Made by a program: the position numbers and the translations under genes
Source: Heloderma charlesbogerti
Lineage: Eukaryota; Chordata; Lepidosauria; Squamata; Helodermatidae
Reading direction: 5' to 3'
DNA: 64,000 nt
Assembly: GCA_026122225.1 (NCBI GenBank)
Contig: JANEZZ010000735.1
Coordinates: 62,001-126,000, forward strand
Shown here: piece after piece, positions 44,280 to 56,168 of the stretch
Numbering within the stretch: position 1 is the first letter of the stretch
Layout: every line of letters starts with the position of its first letter
The notes under the pieces: generated by a model
What the model saw: the letters and a program-made list of their open reading frames with translations, nothing else
Told to the model about the DNA's origin: nothing
The model's database searches: none

Positions 44280-44616
44280 GGCTGAATCTCAGCGGTAGCG
44301 CCCCTGCTTTGCCTGCAGAAGGTCCCAGATTGACTCCGCGGCATCTCCAGGTCAGACGGAGAAAAACCCCTGCCTGAAAACCCGGAGAGCTAGTACCAAT
44401 CAGTGTAGATCAGGGTAGGCAATCTGGTGCCCTCCAGATGATTTGGACTACAACTTCCATAAGCCCTAACCAGCATGGCCAATGGTAAGGGATCCTGGGA
44501 CTTGTAGTCCAAAACATCTGGAGGGCACCAGGTTGCCTACTCCTGGTGTAGACAATACTGATCTAGATGGACCAATGTTCCAACATGGTATAAGGCAACT
44601 TGGTATGTTCCCATAG
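44280..44616 (+). repeat. tRNA-derived SINE, split by a MITE
   Basis: 44290-44340 resembles Pol III promoter boxes: AGCGGTAGCGCCCCTGC (box A-like) and GGTCCCAGATTGACTCC (box B-like). The body continues AGACGGAGAAAAACCCCTGC...AGCTAGTACCAATCAGTG, and after the MITE resumes with AATACTGATCTAGATGGACC and GTATAAGGCAACTTGGTATG. The MITE at 44411-44545 duplicates GTGTAGAT/C. Confidence 0.75.
44411..44545. mobile_element. Fold-back hAT MITE
   Basis: CAGGGTAGGCAATCTGGTGC at the left pairs with GCACCAGGTTGCCTACTCCTG at the right; nearly whole-length palindrome. Flanks GTGTAGAT (44403-44410) and GTGTAGAC (44546-44553), 7 of 8. Confidence 0.85.
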
Positions 44617-44859
44617 CTCTTCCCCAAGGCAAGCATCTCAGAAAAATGGAAAACATGGTATTGTGTGGTGAATTCCAGCCCTCAAAAGGTCAGGATAGGG
44701 GAAGGGTCTATCAGGGAAAATGGTTGTGCCAACTTCCACAGCAGGAGAGCCTACAAGCAGCTCAAGGGAGCAAAGTGCTAGAATCAGGTTTTCCCCAAGT
44801 AACTTAATGCATGTGATGAATCTTTCCCACAGCATACATATAATACTGGTATATTTGCT

Positions 44860-45250
44860 AAAATATTTCTAAGCCACCCTATATCAAAAGATCTCAGGAC
44901 GGGATGCAAGCAATAACATTTTTTAACATAAAATCACAAAATAGCAAAACCCCACAATCCAGTATAAAATCAGCCCTGGTAGATCACGGACACCAAAAAC
45001 TTTGGATAAAGAGCCATCCGAGCCCTCTAGGGGGAGGGCATCCCATAACTGGGGCATTGCAGCTGAGAAAGCCCACTCTTGCATTTCCATGTACTGTACC
45101 TCTCCCAACAGTGGGACACAGAGGCGGGCCCCCTCGACAGCTCTCAACACTCAGGCATGTGTGGATAGGGAGCGGTGCTCCCACAAATATCAAGCCATTT
45201 CTCTTATATACATTAGAGGGAAGAGCTACTGCTCCCAACTACGCATATCT
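44860..45250. repeat. Degenerate interspersed repeat (LINE-related)
   Basis: The passage TTCTAAGCCACCCTATATCA...GGGGGAGGGCATCCCATAAC...GCAGCTGAGAAAGCCC resembles the one at 54990-55350 in general layout (A-rich stretch, then GGGCATTCC and the statement-like GC-rich end). Class unresolved. Confidence 0.4.
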
Positions 45251-45257
45251 GCTGTGG

Positions 45258-45500
45258 CAGAGCACATATTTCCCAGCATTCCAAACAGCCGCTCTGATCA
45301 AACTGATCAGTGCCTAGACTCAGTGATGGGCTGGATGAGGGCCAATAAACTGAAGCTGAATCTTGGCAAGACAGAATCCCTGGGGATGAGAGGTTCCCAA
45401 GTCTGGGAGATAGGCTCATTGCCTGTTCTGGATGGGGGTTGCACTCCCCTTGAAAGATCAGGTTCATAGTCTGGGAGTACTCCTAGATCCATGAAGATCC
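45258..45500 (+). mobile_element. L2-type LINE ORF2 C-terminal fragment
   Basis: Frame 45002-45469 includes LDSVMGWMRANKLKLNLGKT and LPVLDGGCTPL, the conserved segment after the RT palm of L2-clade ORF2. Both ends truncated. Confidence 0.75.
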
Positions 45501-46000
45501 AATACATAACCATGGTTAATACAAATAAGTTTGCAAACTGTGCTTTCACAGCCAAGTTTCCAGTCACACCTTAACCATGGTTTAGGTATTCATACACTTA
45601 TGGAAAACCATGATTAAATGCTACATTTGCATAGGATTCGCCCTTTCTTCAGTGCAACGCAATTCAAGCAGCTCATGCCTCCTGTAGGGCTGCAGTGGGG
45701 AAAAAAACCCATGGATCAGCCTTGCATAGTCAAATACCCACAAGAGTGAGTCGTTTTAATAAACACTTGTTTGCCTGATGCATGAAGGAATTGTCCAATA
45801 TTTCACTTCCAACACAAATAGTCTCAGATCCATCTCTCTCTCCAAGGCCCTTAAGCTTTTGGATTCTGGTGCCTCCAATTTTCAATATTTCCCCAGTCCT
45901 GGTAGTTCCAACAACATACTTTAATCAGATGGACAGCTTCTCAGCATAAATTCAGCACACATTAGGATTTACATGTGCATGTTGTTGTTCAGTCGTTAAG

Positions 46001-47824
46001 TCATGTCCGACTCTTTGTGACCCCATGGACCATAGCACACCAGGCCTTCCTGTCCTCCGCTCTCTCCTGAAGTGTGCTCAAGTTCATATTCATTACATCG
46101 GTGATGCTATCTAGCCATCTCATCCTCTGCCGTCCCCTTCTCCTTTTGCCTTCAATCTTTCCCAGCATCAGGGTCTTTTCCAGTGGGCTTTCTCTTCGCA
46201 TTAGGTAGCGAAAATATTTGAGCTTCAGCTTCAGGATCTGTCCTTCCAATGAGCAGTCAGGGTTGATTTCCTTTAGGATGGACTGATTTGACCTCCTTGC
46301 AGTCCAGGGGACTCGTAAGAGACTTCTCCAGCACCACAGTTTGAAAGCATCTATTCTTCGGCGCTCAGCCTTCCTTATAGTCCAGCTCTCACAGCCATAC
46401 ATTGCTACTGGGAAAACCATAGCCTTGATTATACAAACCTTTGTCGGCAAGGTGATGTCTCTGCTTCTTACTATGCTGTCTAGGTGTTCCATAGCTTTCC
46501 TCCCAAGGAGCAAGCGTCTTTGAATTTCATGGCTACAGTCACCGTCTGCGGTGATCTTGGAGCCCAAGAAAGTAAAATCTGTCACTGCTTCCATTTCTTC
46601 CCCTTCTATATGCCAGGAAGTGATGGGGACAGATGCCATAATCTTCATTTTTTTAAGGTTGAGTTTCAAACCAGCTTTTGCACTCTCCACTTTCACCCTC
46701 AACAAGAGGCTCTTTAGATCCTCTTCGCTTTCTGCCATTAGGGTGGTATCGTCTACGTATCTGAGGTTGTTGATAATTCTCCCGGCAATCTTAATTCCGA
46801 CCTCTGATTCATCCAACCCGGCGTTTCTCATGATGTACTCTGCATATAAATTAAATAAGCAGGGCAAGAATATACAGCCTTGACGTACTCCTTTCCCAAT
46901 TTTGAACCAATCAGTTGTTCCACGTCCGCTTCTTACTGTTGCTTCTTGACCCTCATACAGGATTCTCAGGAGACAGGTAAGGTGGTCTGGTACTCCCATC
47001 TCTTTCAGAATTTGCCACAGTTTGTTGTGATCCACACAATCAAAGGCTTTAGCGTTGTCAATGAAGCAGAAATAGACATTTTTCTGGAATTCTCTTGCTT
47101 TCTCCATGATCCAGCGATCAAATCACATTGGCGATTTGATCTCTCGTTCCTCTGCCTCTTCAAAACCCAGCTTGTACTTCCAGTAGTTCTTGGTTCACAT
47201 GCTGCTGAAGCCTAGCTTGTAGGATTTGAGCATAACCTTGCTGGCATGTGAAATGAGCGCAATTGTGCGGTAGTTTGAACACTCTTTGGCGTTGCCCTTC
47301 TTTGGAATTGGAATGTAAAGTGACCTTTTCCAGTCTTGTGGCCACTGTTGAGTGTTCCAAATTTGTTGGCATATGGAGTGCAGCACTTTAACAGCACCAT
47401 CTTTTAGGATTTTAAATAGCTCAGCTGGAAGACTGTCTTCTCCGCTAGCTTTGTTGTTAGTAATGCTTCCTAAGGCCCACTTGACTTCATTCTCTAGGAT
47501 GTCCGGCTCAAGTTCAGTGACCGCACTATCATGGCTATCAGGGACATTCAGATCTTTCCTGTATAGTTCTTCTGTGTATTCTTTCCACCTTTTCTTAATA
47601 TCATCTGCTTCTGTTAGGTCCCTGCCTTCTTTGTCCTTTATCATGCCAATCTTTGCACAAAACATTCTGATTTTCTTGAAGAGATCTCTAGTCTTTCCCA
47701 TTGTATTGTTTTCCTCCATTTCTTTGCATTGTTCATTTAAGAAGGCCTTCTTGTCTCTCCTTGCTATTCTCGGGAACTCTGCATCCAGTTGGATATATCT
47801 TCCCCTTTCTCCCTTGCTTTTCAC
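46001..47824 (-). pseudogene. BovB linker, RT and C-terminus (copy 4)
   Basis: Frame 47824-47195 covers the linker and RT fingers (IPIPKKGNAKECSNYRTIAL); frame 47107-46001 covers motif A (CFIDNAKAFDCVDHNKLW, Tyr replaced by Asn), motif B (GVRQGCIFLPCLF), motif C (RYVDDTTLM, Ala to Val but both Asp kept) and the C-terminus to HGVTKSRT. An extra 13-bp insertion-like disturbance near 47110-47130 separates the two frames. Confidence 0.85.
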
Positions 47825-48079
47825 TTCCCTTCTTTCCTCAGCTCCTTGTAAAGCCTCATCAGACAGCCACTTTGCTTTCTTTCATTTCTTTCTTTTTCTT
47901 TGGGATGGATTGAGTTGCAGCCTCCTGAACAATGTTACACACCTCCATCCATAGTTCCTCAGGCGCTCTATCAGGTCTAATCCCTTAAATCTATTCCTCA
48001 CCTCCACTGTATATTCATAAGGGATATGATTTAGGTCAAACCTGTATGGTTTAGTGGTTTTCCTACGTTCTTCAATTTA

Positions 48080-48777
48080 AGCCAAAATTTTGCAAGAAGC
48101 AGCTCATGATCTGAGCCACAGCCAGCTCCAGGTCTTGTTTTTACTGACTGTATAGAGCTTCTCCATCTTTGGCTGCAAAGTACATAATCAATCCGATTTC
48201 GATATTGACCATCTGGTGATGTCCATGTGTAGAGTCGCCTCTTGTGCTGTCAGAAAACAGTGTTTGCTATGATCAGCGTGTTCTCTTGGCAAAACTCTTT
48301 TAGCCTTTGTCCTGCTTCATTTTGTACACCAAGGCCATGCTTGCCTGTTACCCCGGTGATTTCTCGACTTCCTACTTTAGCATTCCAATCCCCTGTGATG
48401 AAGAGGACATCTTTTTTTGGTGTTAGTTCTAGAAGGTGTTGTAGATCTTCATAGAACTGATCAACCTCAGCTTCTTCGGCCTCAGTGGTTGGGACATAGA
48501 CTTTAATTACTGTGATGTTGAATGGTTTGCCTTGGATTCGTACTGAGATCATTCTGTTGTTTTTGAGATTGTACCCCAGTACTGCTTTTCCCACCCTTTT
48601 GTTGACTATGAGTGCTACTCCATTTCTTCTAAGGGAGTCTTGCACACAGTAGTAGATATAATGGTCACCTGAATTAAATTCGCCCATGCTTGTCCATTTT
48701 AGTTGGCTGATTCCCAAGATGTCGATGTTCAATCTTGCCATCTCATGTTTGACCACCTCCAGCTTACCTTGATTCAT
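48080..48777 (-). pseudogene. BovB endonuclease (copy 4)
   Basis: Frame 48777-48250 reads MNQGKLEVVKHEMARLNIDI, SLRRNGVALIVNKRVGKAVL and GDWNAKVGSREITG, the AP-endonuclease core. A stop at about 48250 follows; beyond it NRIDYV and SDHELLLAKF remain. At the codon where copies 1 and 2 have TGA this copy retains CGA (48199-48201 on the plus strand reads TCG). Confidence 0.85.
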
Positions 48778-49202
48778 TGATCTTACATTCCAGGTTCCTA
48801 AACATTATTGTTCTTTACAGCATCGGACTTTCTTTTCACCACCAGACACATCCACAGCTAAGTGTCCTTTCAGCTTTGGCCCAGCCGCTTCACTCTTTCT
48901 GTCGCTCCTTGGAAATTCCCTCTGCTCTTCCCCAGTAGTATATTGGACACCTTCTGACCTGAGGGGCTCATCTTCCGGCGTCATCTCTTTTAGCCTTGTG
49001 ATACGTTCCATGGGGTTTTCTTGGCAGGAATACTGGAGTGGGTTGCCATTTCCTTCTCCAGTGGATCACACTTTGTCAGAACTCTCTGCCATGACCTGTC
49101 CGTCTTGGGTGGCCCTGCACGGCATAGCTTATGGCTTCACTGAGTTACGCAAGCCCCTTCGCCACAACAAGGCAGTGATCCATGAAGGGGTTACATGTGC
49201 AT

Positions 49203-51096
49203 ATAACCACGTTATATGCTGCATAATCAGAGCGGCAGTAACATGCTACCAAGTACCCCGCGGGAAGCCTTGGTGATACAAGACTGTTGTAGGTTTCACT
49301 GTAACTACATTTGTTTTCCTCGCATCCTGTGATTACATTGCTACTATTGGTTATCAAGCCTGTGCCTACAGCTAATCCTCCAGGGAATTAAGCTTATGTA
49401 ACAGATTTATACAGCATAAGCTTAGAAGCTTAACTGAGAGGGAAATATACTGACCATACATTTATCGGTAATATAGGCTCTAGAGATGTTGCATATGCAG
49501 TTCATGCACCCAAATTTTACTTGGTTCCTAGACTAGACTAAACACATGTTCCAACTAGAAGCCTGAGTCACAATGGTAAAAGGACTATCAATTTAAATTT
49601 CAGTTTTCATACGGCCAAGAATTCCATTAAAAAAAAAAGACCCCCCACCAAGCATTTCAAATGAAATGTTGAAGTTAATATTATTCCATGCTGAATGCTA
49701 TAGATATGGGCCAGCATCAAAGGGAGGGAAGGTTGGGCACCCGCCAAGGGCCAACAGCCCAGCAGGGGCCCACTGACAGGAGCCCGTTGGACTTGCAAGC
49801 TGAAAGTCTCTCGCTCTGGCCCAGACAGCCATGGTAGTGAGGAGGAGCAGGAGATGCCTCGGCCTGCTTGCTCCTTGGCTATCTGTCTGTCAAGCAAGCA
49901 AGTGGCAGCAATGATGAGAAACAGGATGAGGAAAAATAGCAGCTGGTGACAATGGTGGGAAGACTCACTGAAGGAGGGGGCCTTGCCCAAGGGCCCACAG
50001 AAACCTGGAGCCGACACTAATCAATATACATAACTTGGCAGACTGATTCAATATGCTAAGTGGACCTGATAGCATCATCTAAGCTCCATATTTTGGATAT
50101 GGTCCTCACACATGTGATGAGAGACTATGCTTATGAACTCAAAAATGTGAAAAGCTTGGTGAACCTTTGAGAAACAGACTAACAAATTGGGAAAGCTGAG
50201 GCACTTGGTTTTGACAGCAACGTATTATTAAGACATTCTCTGCAATTAAGAAGAATTTATAAATGAAAACTGGGATTCTCAGAATTCCATCAGAAGCCCT
50301 TTAGAAATAATACAAAAAGAAGACTTGGATGTTACATGGAACCTGTTTGTTAAAGCACACCAGCTAACGACACTTCTGAATGTGGCCATGTAATTGGACA
50401 GATCTCTTCAGGGCAGAAGAGGTTGCTCCCACAGACTGGATGACACGTATTCTTGCCACCTTATCTGCTGACATGCAGAAACAGTAAGGAACAAACTTAT
50501 AAATCATTAAAAAAAGACACTGCAGAGAGTGACGTAACTGGTGACTCAGTCTACTAAGATTTCTATTCTAAATGACATATTTTATGCATTCCACTGCTGT
50601 GATTATAATTTGTAGCTTACTCCAGTGAAACAAGCACAAAAGGAGCTTTTAAGAGAGCAAAACATATAAAAATGCAGCTCCCCCGCCCCCAAAGCCACAG
50701 CTTAAACAAATTATCAACATGTCAAAAGTATTAAACTAACATAAAATAGTGACAGTGGCTCCTCAGTTAAATAGTTCCACTAAATCTGTGGTGTGTCATG
50801 GTTTAGCTGTGCTAGCTGCAATAAAGAAAGGTTCATTTACAAAAATGAGAGAGAAATATTAGGGCAACCTTTTGGAAACAGTGGTGGTCACCAATCATAG
50901 TACAGATGGAATGTTTTGAAGCATGCACTTGCAAGCTTTTAATGTGGGATGAACTACGTTTCCAGTTTACACTCACTCCCCCTGCTATTGCACACAACAG
51001 TTCTTTGTACAACAAATAAACCCTGGTTCTCCTAGATTTCCTGTCCTGTCACAGACAGCAGACAAGATATCCCTATGCTAGTTTGGGGACGGCAAT
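49203..51096. other. Unannotated sequence
   Basis: No gene recognised. 49710-50010 (GGGCACCCGCCAAGGGCC..., GGGCCCACTGACAGG...) looks like a dispersed repeat of unresolved type. Confidence 0.35.
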
Positions 51097-51104
51097 CTCT
51101 AGAG

Positions 51105-51238
51105 CAGGGGCAGGCAATCCAGTCCCCTCCAGATATTTTAGACTACAACGCCAATAACCCCTGAACATTGGTCATGCTGGCCAGGGCTGATGGGAGTTGT
51201 TGTCCAAAACATGGAGGGCACGACGTTGCCTACCCCTG
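51105..51238. mobile_element. Fold-back hAT MITE
   Basis: CAGGGGCAGGCAATCC... and ...ACGTTGCCTACCCCTG termini; flanks CTCTAGAG (51097-51104) and CTCTAGGA (51239-51246), 6 of 8. Same family as 44411-44545. Confidence 0.8.
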
Positions 51239-51429
51239 CTCTAGGATCACTTGATCGCAGAGCTGAGCAAAACTAAATTTGCCTTGTGTAAAGGAGGAGT
51301 ATCAGGTCAGTCAATTAGCACTGGTACATCCAATACCGTATCAGAATACATCTGAAATGTGGAACATGTTCAGTTCTATGAATAGTACCCTATCTAGATA
51401 GCCCACTGGAAGCAGAGAAATTGCCCTAC

Positions 51430-51644
51430 AAGCATGAGCCTAAACTACAAATTCAATCTGTTCAGGCATCTAAAAATTAATCCACAGAGCCAGAGCCTTA
51501 AAATTAATTTACAAAGCCTAGAGCTACACCCAAGTTGTAAAAATATTTCTGAAAACTTTGCTACCTTCTGGCTGATGCTACTGTCTGCTGATAGGTTAGA
51601 AGGATTCAAGTTGGCTGCCAAACTTGAAGGCTGCCCCCCTACTC

Positions 51645-51685
<41 letters not shown>

Positions 51686-51850
51686 CACCACACAAAGAGA
51701 GACAGAGACAGACAGACAGAGGGAGACAGAGAGTGTGTGTTCAGAAACAAAGATTAAACACACACACAGTGCTCAGCCTACTGCTTCTGCTACCAACAGA
51801 AGAGACCAAGGCTCAGCTCCAGACTCTGTCTCTCTGTAAGTCTATATCCT
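51430..51850. repeat. Unclassified repeat (reverse of 22160-22435) with (CT)n(CA)n
   Basis: Contains CTACACCCAAGTTG, TTAATTTACAAAGCCTAGAG and GGCTGCCAAACTTGAAGGCT, the reverse-complement modules of the 22.2-kb repeat. A (CT)n tract at 51645-51669 and (CA)n at 51668-51686 lie at one side. Confidence 0.6.
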
Positions 51851-52431
51851 GAGTCCTGCCTCTGGCTGCATACACCAGCCATGTGATGCAGATGCTATGT
51901 TCTGATAGGGTTGTGCATTGTCAAGGTTGCCCATAATGGCCTGAGGAGGGGTGGGGGTTGCTCTGTCTTCTTCATTGGCTCCAGTTTGCAGAAGCCAATA
52001 AGGGTTCATGGCAAGCATGTCAGAGCAATAGCCTTTACAATCTAAATTTTATTCAAGTATTTTTGATACATGCATAATTTCATATTTAATTTTTTTAAGT
52101 GAAAATATCACTAGCATTGAAATTTTCTCACAGAACTCCTTTTCACATCATGTAGAACACAAGATGATAAACACTAGCCTAGTGAATTTTTCCCAATACA
52201 GTTCTGCAGTGACAGGAAAAGGAACGCATGGCAGACTTTTCCTCTCAGTTCCCCCTTCTTTCATTATAGCCTTGCAAATATTAAATCAGAGTAATGCAAT
52301 GTTCATCCACCATCACACAATTTCTCATTGCTCCACTGACTGTATATACATTTAACTTCTTCGGAATAATCCAGTCTTGACAGCTTTTCTTATCAATGGA
52401 GACATTTTAACAAATCATCGACATCTTAAAG

Positions 52432-52554
52432 CAGAGATGGGGCTCTCCAGATGTTGGTGGACTGCAACTCCCATCCTCCTCCTTCACATTGGCTAAGTTG
52501 GCTAGGGCTGATGGAAATTGCTGTCCAAGAGCACCTGGAAGGTCCCCATCCCTG
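52432..52554. mobile_element. Fold-back hAT MITE
   Basis: CAGAGATGGGGCTCTCC and GGTCCCCATCCCTG inverted ends; flanks TCTTAAAG (52424-52431) and CCTTAAAG (52555-52562), 7 of 8. Confidence 0.8.
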
Positions 52555-52562
52555 CCTTAAAG

Positions 52563-53504
52563 TGACTGGCAACGAGAATGTTGGATAATACAAGAGAGAA
52601 TGAAATACCAATTTCAGATAGACTGAGAAGTCTATTGTTACATTTCCATAAATTCACTTAGCCTCTACAGAATGAAACCAGGGGGGAGGGTCCCTCACTG
52701 ATACAAGCAGGAAGTGACGATTCTGCTTCTTGCTAACCAAAGCAAGAAGACACACCACTCCTTGTGAGCTACCAATGCATGCCTAACAGGAGAGACAAAT
52801 ATTAGGCTAGTTTTCTTCGTATGTCAGGGTTTATCTGACACTCTCTTAATCCAAAATTAAGTTCCACAATGTTTATGAACCAGCATGAATTAGTCTGACT
52901 GATAACAAATACATTTTAGGAGTATTAACTTGTGATTTGCCTTCTGAATAAAGTTGCCCGTTATTCACACACTGATCAAGGGACAAATTATTTTGAAAAA
53001 TGGTACTACAAACATCTGGCCATTCCCATTATTTGATATGCAAACATATGGTATCCAATGGGAAAGCAAGGCTAAAGAACACTAATAGTACTTGGTTATC
53101 AATTAAAGAAAAATAAACACTTAAAACATTAAGCAAAAAGCAAATGGCACAGATACAGATACAGATCTTCAAGCCGGCAACAGAATTACCTGTATGAATA
53201 CACTTAGTAACAGCTCTTCTCTTCTCCCCATTGTACATTCTTTCAACAGCAATGACCCACTTGAACCAGGGTCACATATGCTGCTGTCCACCACCGTGCC
53301 ACAGGCTTCCTCTTGGCAGGCAGCTATATATTATATAGTACTGCTCAAAAGCACCAAGTCAAGAGCAACACCTTGTGGACAGAAGCAGCCTGACATGGCA
53401 CTAAAAAGGAAGAGGCACCAGCATCCTTTATAGATGTATGCTGAAACTTTCACACTTAGCTTCTTAAAACTCTGAAGAGATTTATCCCAGACACCAAAAG
53501 CATG
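52563..53504. other. Unannotated intergenic sequence downstream of STK31
   Basis: No coding features recognised. Confidence 0.4.
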
Positions 53505-53509
53505 AACTG

Positions 53510-54335
53510 TGGGTTTGCTTCAAAACTTTATTCAAGTAAATTCAAGTACTGTAATTGCTGTCTTTCCGAAAAGAGATTGATGGGGGCAGGGACGACTTCC
53601 ATTGCCAGTAAGTGTATGGAATCAAACTGAAAGTTCCATTTACAAGCATTTCAGCAACATTCATGTCAAAATGCGGGCAAACAACAAGCCCGGCTATCGT
53701 CACACATTACTGAAATAAGGCACAGTACACTCCTCCAGGTTTCAATGGGTTTTTATCTTCTCTGTCATGGATACGTACACCTTTTGAAGTCTGTTTAAAA
53801 GAACATTAATTTGGGGTCTGGCTATGCAGGTGGCAGATGCCACACTTACAGGACTGTCAATGCCAGCAAGCCTTTTAAAAGGGCTAATCTATCAGATCAC
53901 TGGAGTAGAGTGATGCCTTCCCCCTGCAAAGCATATGTATAACAGCTCTCTCTGCTCAGAGACCTAAGGAAACAGTTCCCCTAAGGGAACTTGGGAAGCT
54001 TCCTTGCATTGGCATTGAGGAAAGGTATAGCTTATTCCTGTAAGGCAAGTGAAAAGGATATCCGACAGCAGAAAGAGAAGAATGAAGACAGTCTCGAAAC
54101 CAAAACCATAACTCAGGCCTGGGTACCAACTGTCCTAGACACATATTCAAATCTGATTTAAAGAAATATATATATATATGTATGCGCAAACACAAAACAG
54201 AAAACAAATGCCTATAAACCATCAAGATATTGTTGTGCTTTTATAATCTTGTTCGGTTTTTAAAGTTACAAGTCTAGAGAAGCTACTTTTTGGATCCCCA
54301 AATAATGCTAATCTTCTTTCATTGGACTTTGCATT
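53510..54335 (-). other. STK31: Predicted STK31 3' UTR
   Basis: Sequence between the STK31 stop codon and the candidate poly(A) signal. No recognised repeat inserts in it apart from a short (TA)n at about 54165-54180. Confidence 0.5.
53527..53532 (-). terminator. STK31: Candidate STK31 poly(A) signal
   Basis: The plus-strand TTTATT reads AATAAA on the gene strand, about 800 bp after the stop codon. A cleavage site around 53505-53517 would give a 3' UTR of roughly 820 bp. It is a candidate only; no transcript evidence is available. Confidence 0.55.
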
Positions 54336-54581
54336 CTAATCACATTCATAACCATTGGGATCTATATGCTCTGACAGTTCTGTCTTGCTGTCCTGCCTGT
54401 CATTAGACACAATTTCATCTTCTGGTCTTGCCCCTCCATGCTCACATTCAGTTGATTCGTTTTCTGGTGGAACTGGGATCACCTCAGGCAACAGAAAACA
54501 GACATCGCTCAACACCTGCTCAGAGGTCATACGAGGGTTACAACAGAGGAGATTCAAGAGCAGAGATTTAACTTTATCATC
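54336..54581 (-). CDS. STK31: STK31 last coding exon (81 codons + stop)
   Basis: Begins after a CTTTTTAAAG acceptor with DDKVKSLL, continues NLLCCNPRMTSEQVLSDVCF LLPE, then an acidic low-complexity tail ending NGYECD and TAG. The DDKVKSLL...MTxEQVL...CFL(L/M)P pattern fits, from recall, the C-terminus of vertebrate STK31 (the last kinase-lobe helix and divergent tail). Phase 0 joins it to the exon at 57675. STK31 is a Tudor-domain, kinase-like germ-cell protein associated with piRNA-pathway proteins. The tail sequence itself is not conserved, so length there is uncertain only in the sense of natural variation; the stop is clear. Confidence 0.85.
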   Translation of the reverse strand, partial: DDKVKSLLLNLLCCNPRMTSEQVLSDVCFLLPEVIPVPPENESTECEHGGARPEDEIVSNDRQDSKTELSEHIDPNGYECD

Positions 54582-55447
54582 CTTTAAAAAGAAAAAAAAG
54601 GCGAGGTGTAAAGTGAGACATCATGCAAGTCAAGGGAAATAGTTACCAACTTGACTGCCACTTTTAAATCAATCTGAAGTTACTCATGTGCAGACTAGTT
54701 CATCAGCCTTCCCCAACCTGGTGCTCTCCAGATGTGTTGGGACTGCAACTCCCAAAATTCTCAGCCAGCATGGCTGTGGCTAGGGAAGGCTGGACTAGTT
54801 ATATGACAGAAGGGGCCACAAAGGTGGGTTTGACTTATTTGTGGTCTCCACCAACCCCTCCTCTCCCCAAGTCCTGTGGCTTGTGAAGAGCACTTGGGAA
54901 ATCAGGGGCATTTTGACCCCATGCTGTGATTTTGCAGAAAGCACAAGCAGTACTTCCTACAAAATATTTATTAGGTTTGCTTATTTTTTTTAAAAAAAAT
55001 AATAATTAAAAATTGGATTTATTTATTCCCAAAAAAATCCTCAAGGTGGTTTACAATAAAAAAAACAGTGACAAAATATCAAATTATATAAAACACATAC
55101 ACAGCAGGGGTACATAAAGCAGCAGTCAGGGAAAAACAGCATTTAACAGAAGCAGCACAGATTTCAATAAAAATGGCAAAAACAGCCACTTCTAAAACAG
55201 CAATAAAAAAGGCAAAAGCATTAACACATACACATGCAAAATACTAAGCCAAATGCTTGCTTTAACAACTATGTTTATACCAGATGCCTCGCTTGACAGA
55301 AATCACATGACAGGGCATTCCAAATGGTGGGCGTCACCACTGATAAGGTCCTGTTCCTCATCACTACCTACCTTAGCTCAGACAGCTGAGGAACACATAT
55401 CAAGGTCTCAGATGCTGAACAAAGCATGCAGGAAGGAACATGTACAG

Positions 55448-55583
55448 CAGGGGAGGGCAAATTGAGATCCTCCAATTGTTTGAGCCTACAACTCCCATCA
55501 TCCCTCACCACTGGCTATGCTGGCTAGGGATGATGAGAGTTGGAGACTAAAACATCTGGAGAGCCATAAGTTGCCTACCCCCG
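55448..55583. mobile_element. Fold-back MITE
   Basis: CAGGGGAGGGCAAATTGAGATC... paired with ...AAGTTGCCTACCCCCG; central ACTCCCATCATCCC/GATGATGAGAGTTGG. Target duplication not found. Confidence 0.7.
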
Positions 55584-55739
55584 ATATGAAAGAAAGCAGT
55601 CCGTAAGTTACCCAGGTCCCAAACAACTTCCTGGAGAGAACCACCACTCTTTTCTTCCATGAAGAACAAGAGAGATGCTACAAATTCTTTTACTTTCCTA
55701 TGCATTTTTCACATATATGTGACAGAAGTCTTCTACCCA

Positions 55740-56168
55740 TGCCCTAAGTTCAACCTCAGAAGCCTTCCTCCATGTGCCCCTTCAATCAGAGGTTCGGAAG
55801 GTGGCCATAAGAGACGGCTTTTTCGGTGGTGGGCCCTGGCTTTGGAAGACCCTACCTAGGAGAGCTTGCCTGACATCTACATTATTTTGGTACCTGGCTA
55901 AGACTTTTCTGATTTCCCAGGCTTTGTAAGGAACCACTTTGTTTGTTTTTTAGTTCCTTAGGTCCTCTTCCTGATGCAAGTTTTACTTTTTGTAATCCAT
56001 GTTATATTTTATTCATTGTGCTGGTTATGTGTTTATTTGGACTTTTATGCTGCATGGTATTATAAATGATTTATTGTATTTTCACTGTGTTGTTTTTTAA
56101 TTTGTACAATGCCTTGGGAGAAATTGTTTTATGAGGCATTTAATAAATCCAACTGATAAATTAAAAAA
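55740..56168 (+). repeat. L2-like LINE 3' UTR fragment
   Basis: TAAGAGACGGCTTTTTCGGT, GGTGGGCCCTGGCTTTGGAA and a final TTTAATAAATCCAACTGATA resemble the 39540-39945 fragment. Confidence 0.5.

Larger units (their letters stand above)
45981..49190 (-). mobile_element. BovB (RTE) LINE copy 4, essentially full length
   Basis: Flanked by 12-bp duplications TTACATGTGCAT (45969-45980, 49191-49202). About 3.2 kb, collinear on the minus strand: 5' UTR (49190-48780), endonuclease (48777-about 48080), linker, RT and C-terminus to the (GTT)n end at 45981. Frameshifts near 48250, 48060, 47890 and 47110-47200 inactivate it. It supplies a reference layout for the three other copies. Confidence 0.92.

Noticed and set aside
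44024..44377. 117-codon frame with several cysteines
   Set aside because: Its 3' half is the tRNA-derived SINE and no zinc-finger spacing is present.
51434..51757. Open frames over (CT)n and (CA)n
   Set aside because: Microsatellite translation artefacts.
1..53500. NPY or another STK31 neighbour gene
   Set aside because: NPY is expected downstream of STK31 in many vertebrates, but no exon of it or any other host gene could be recognised here.
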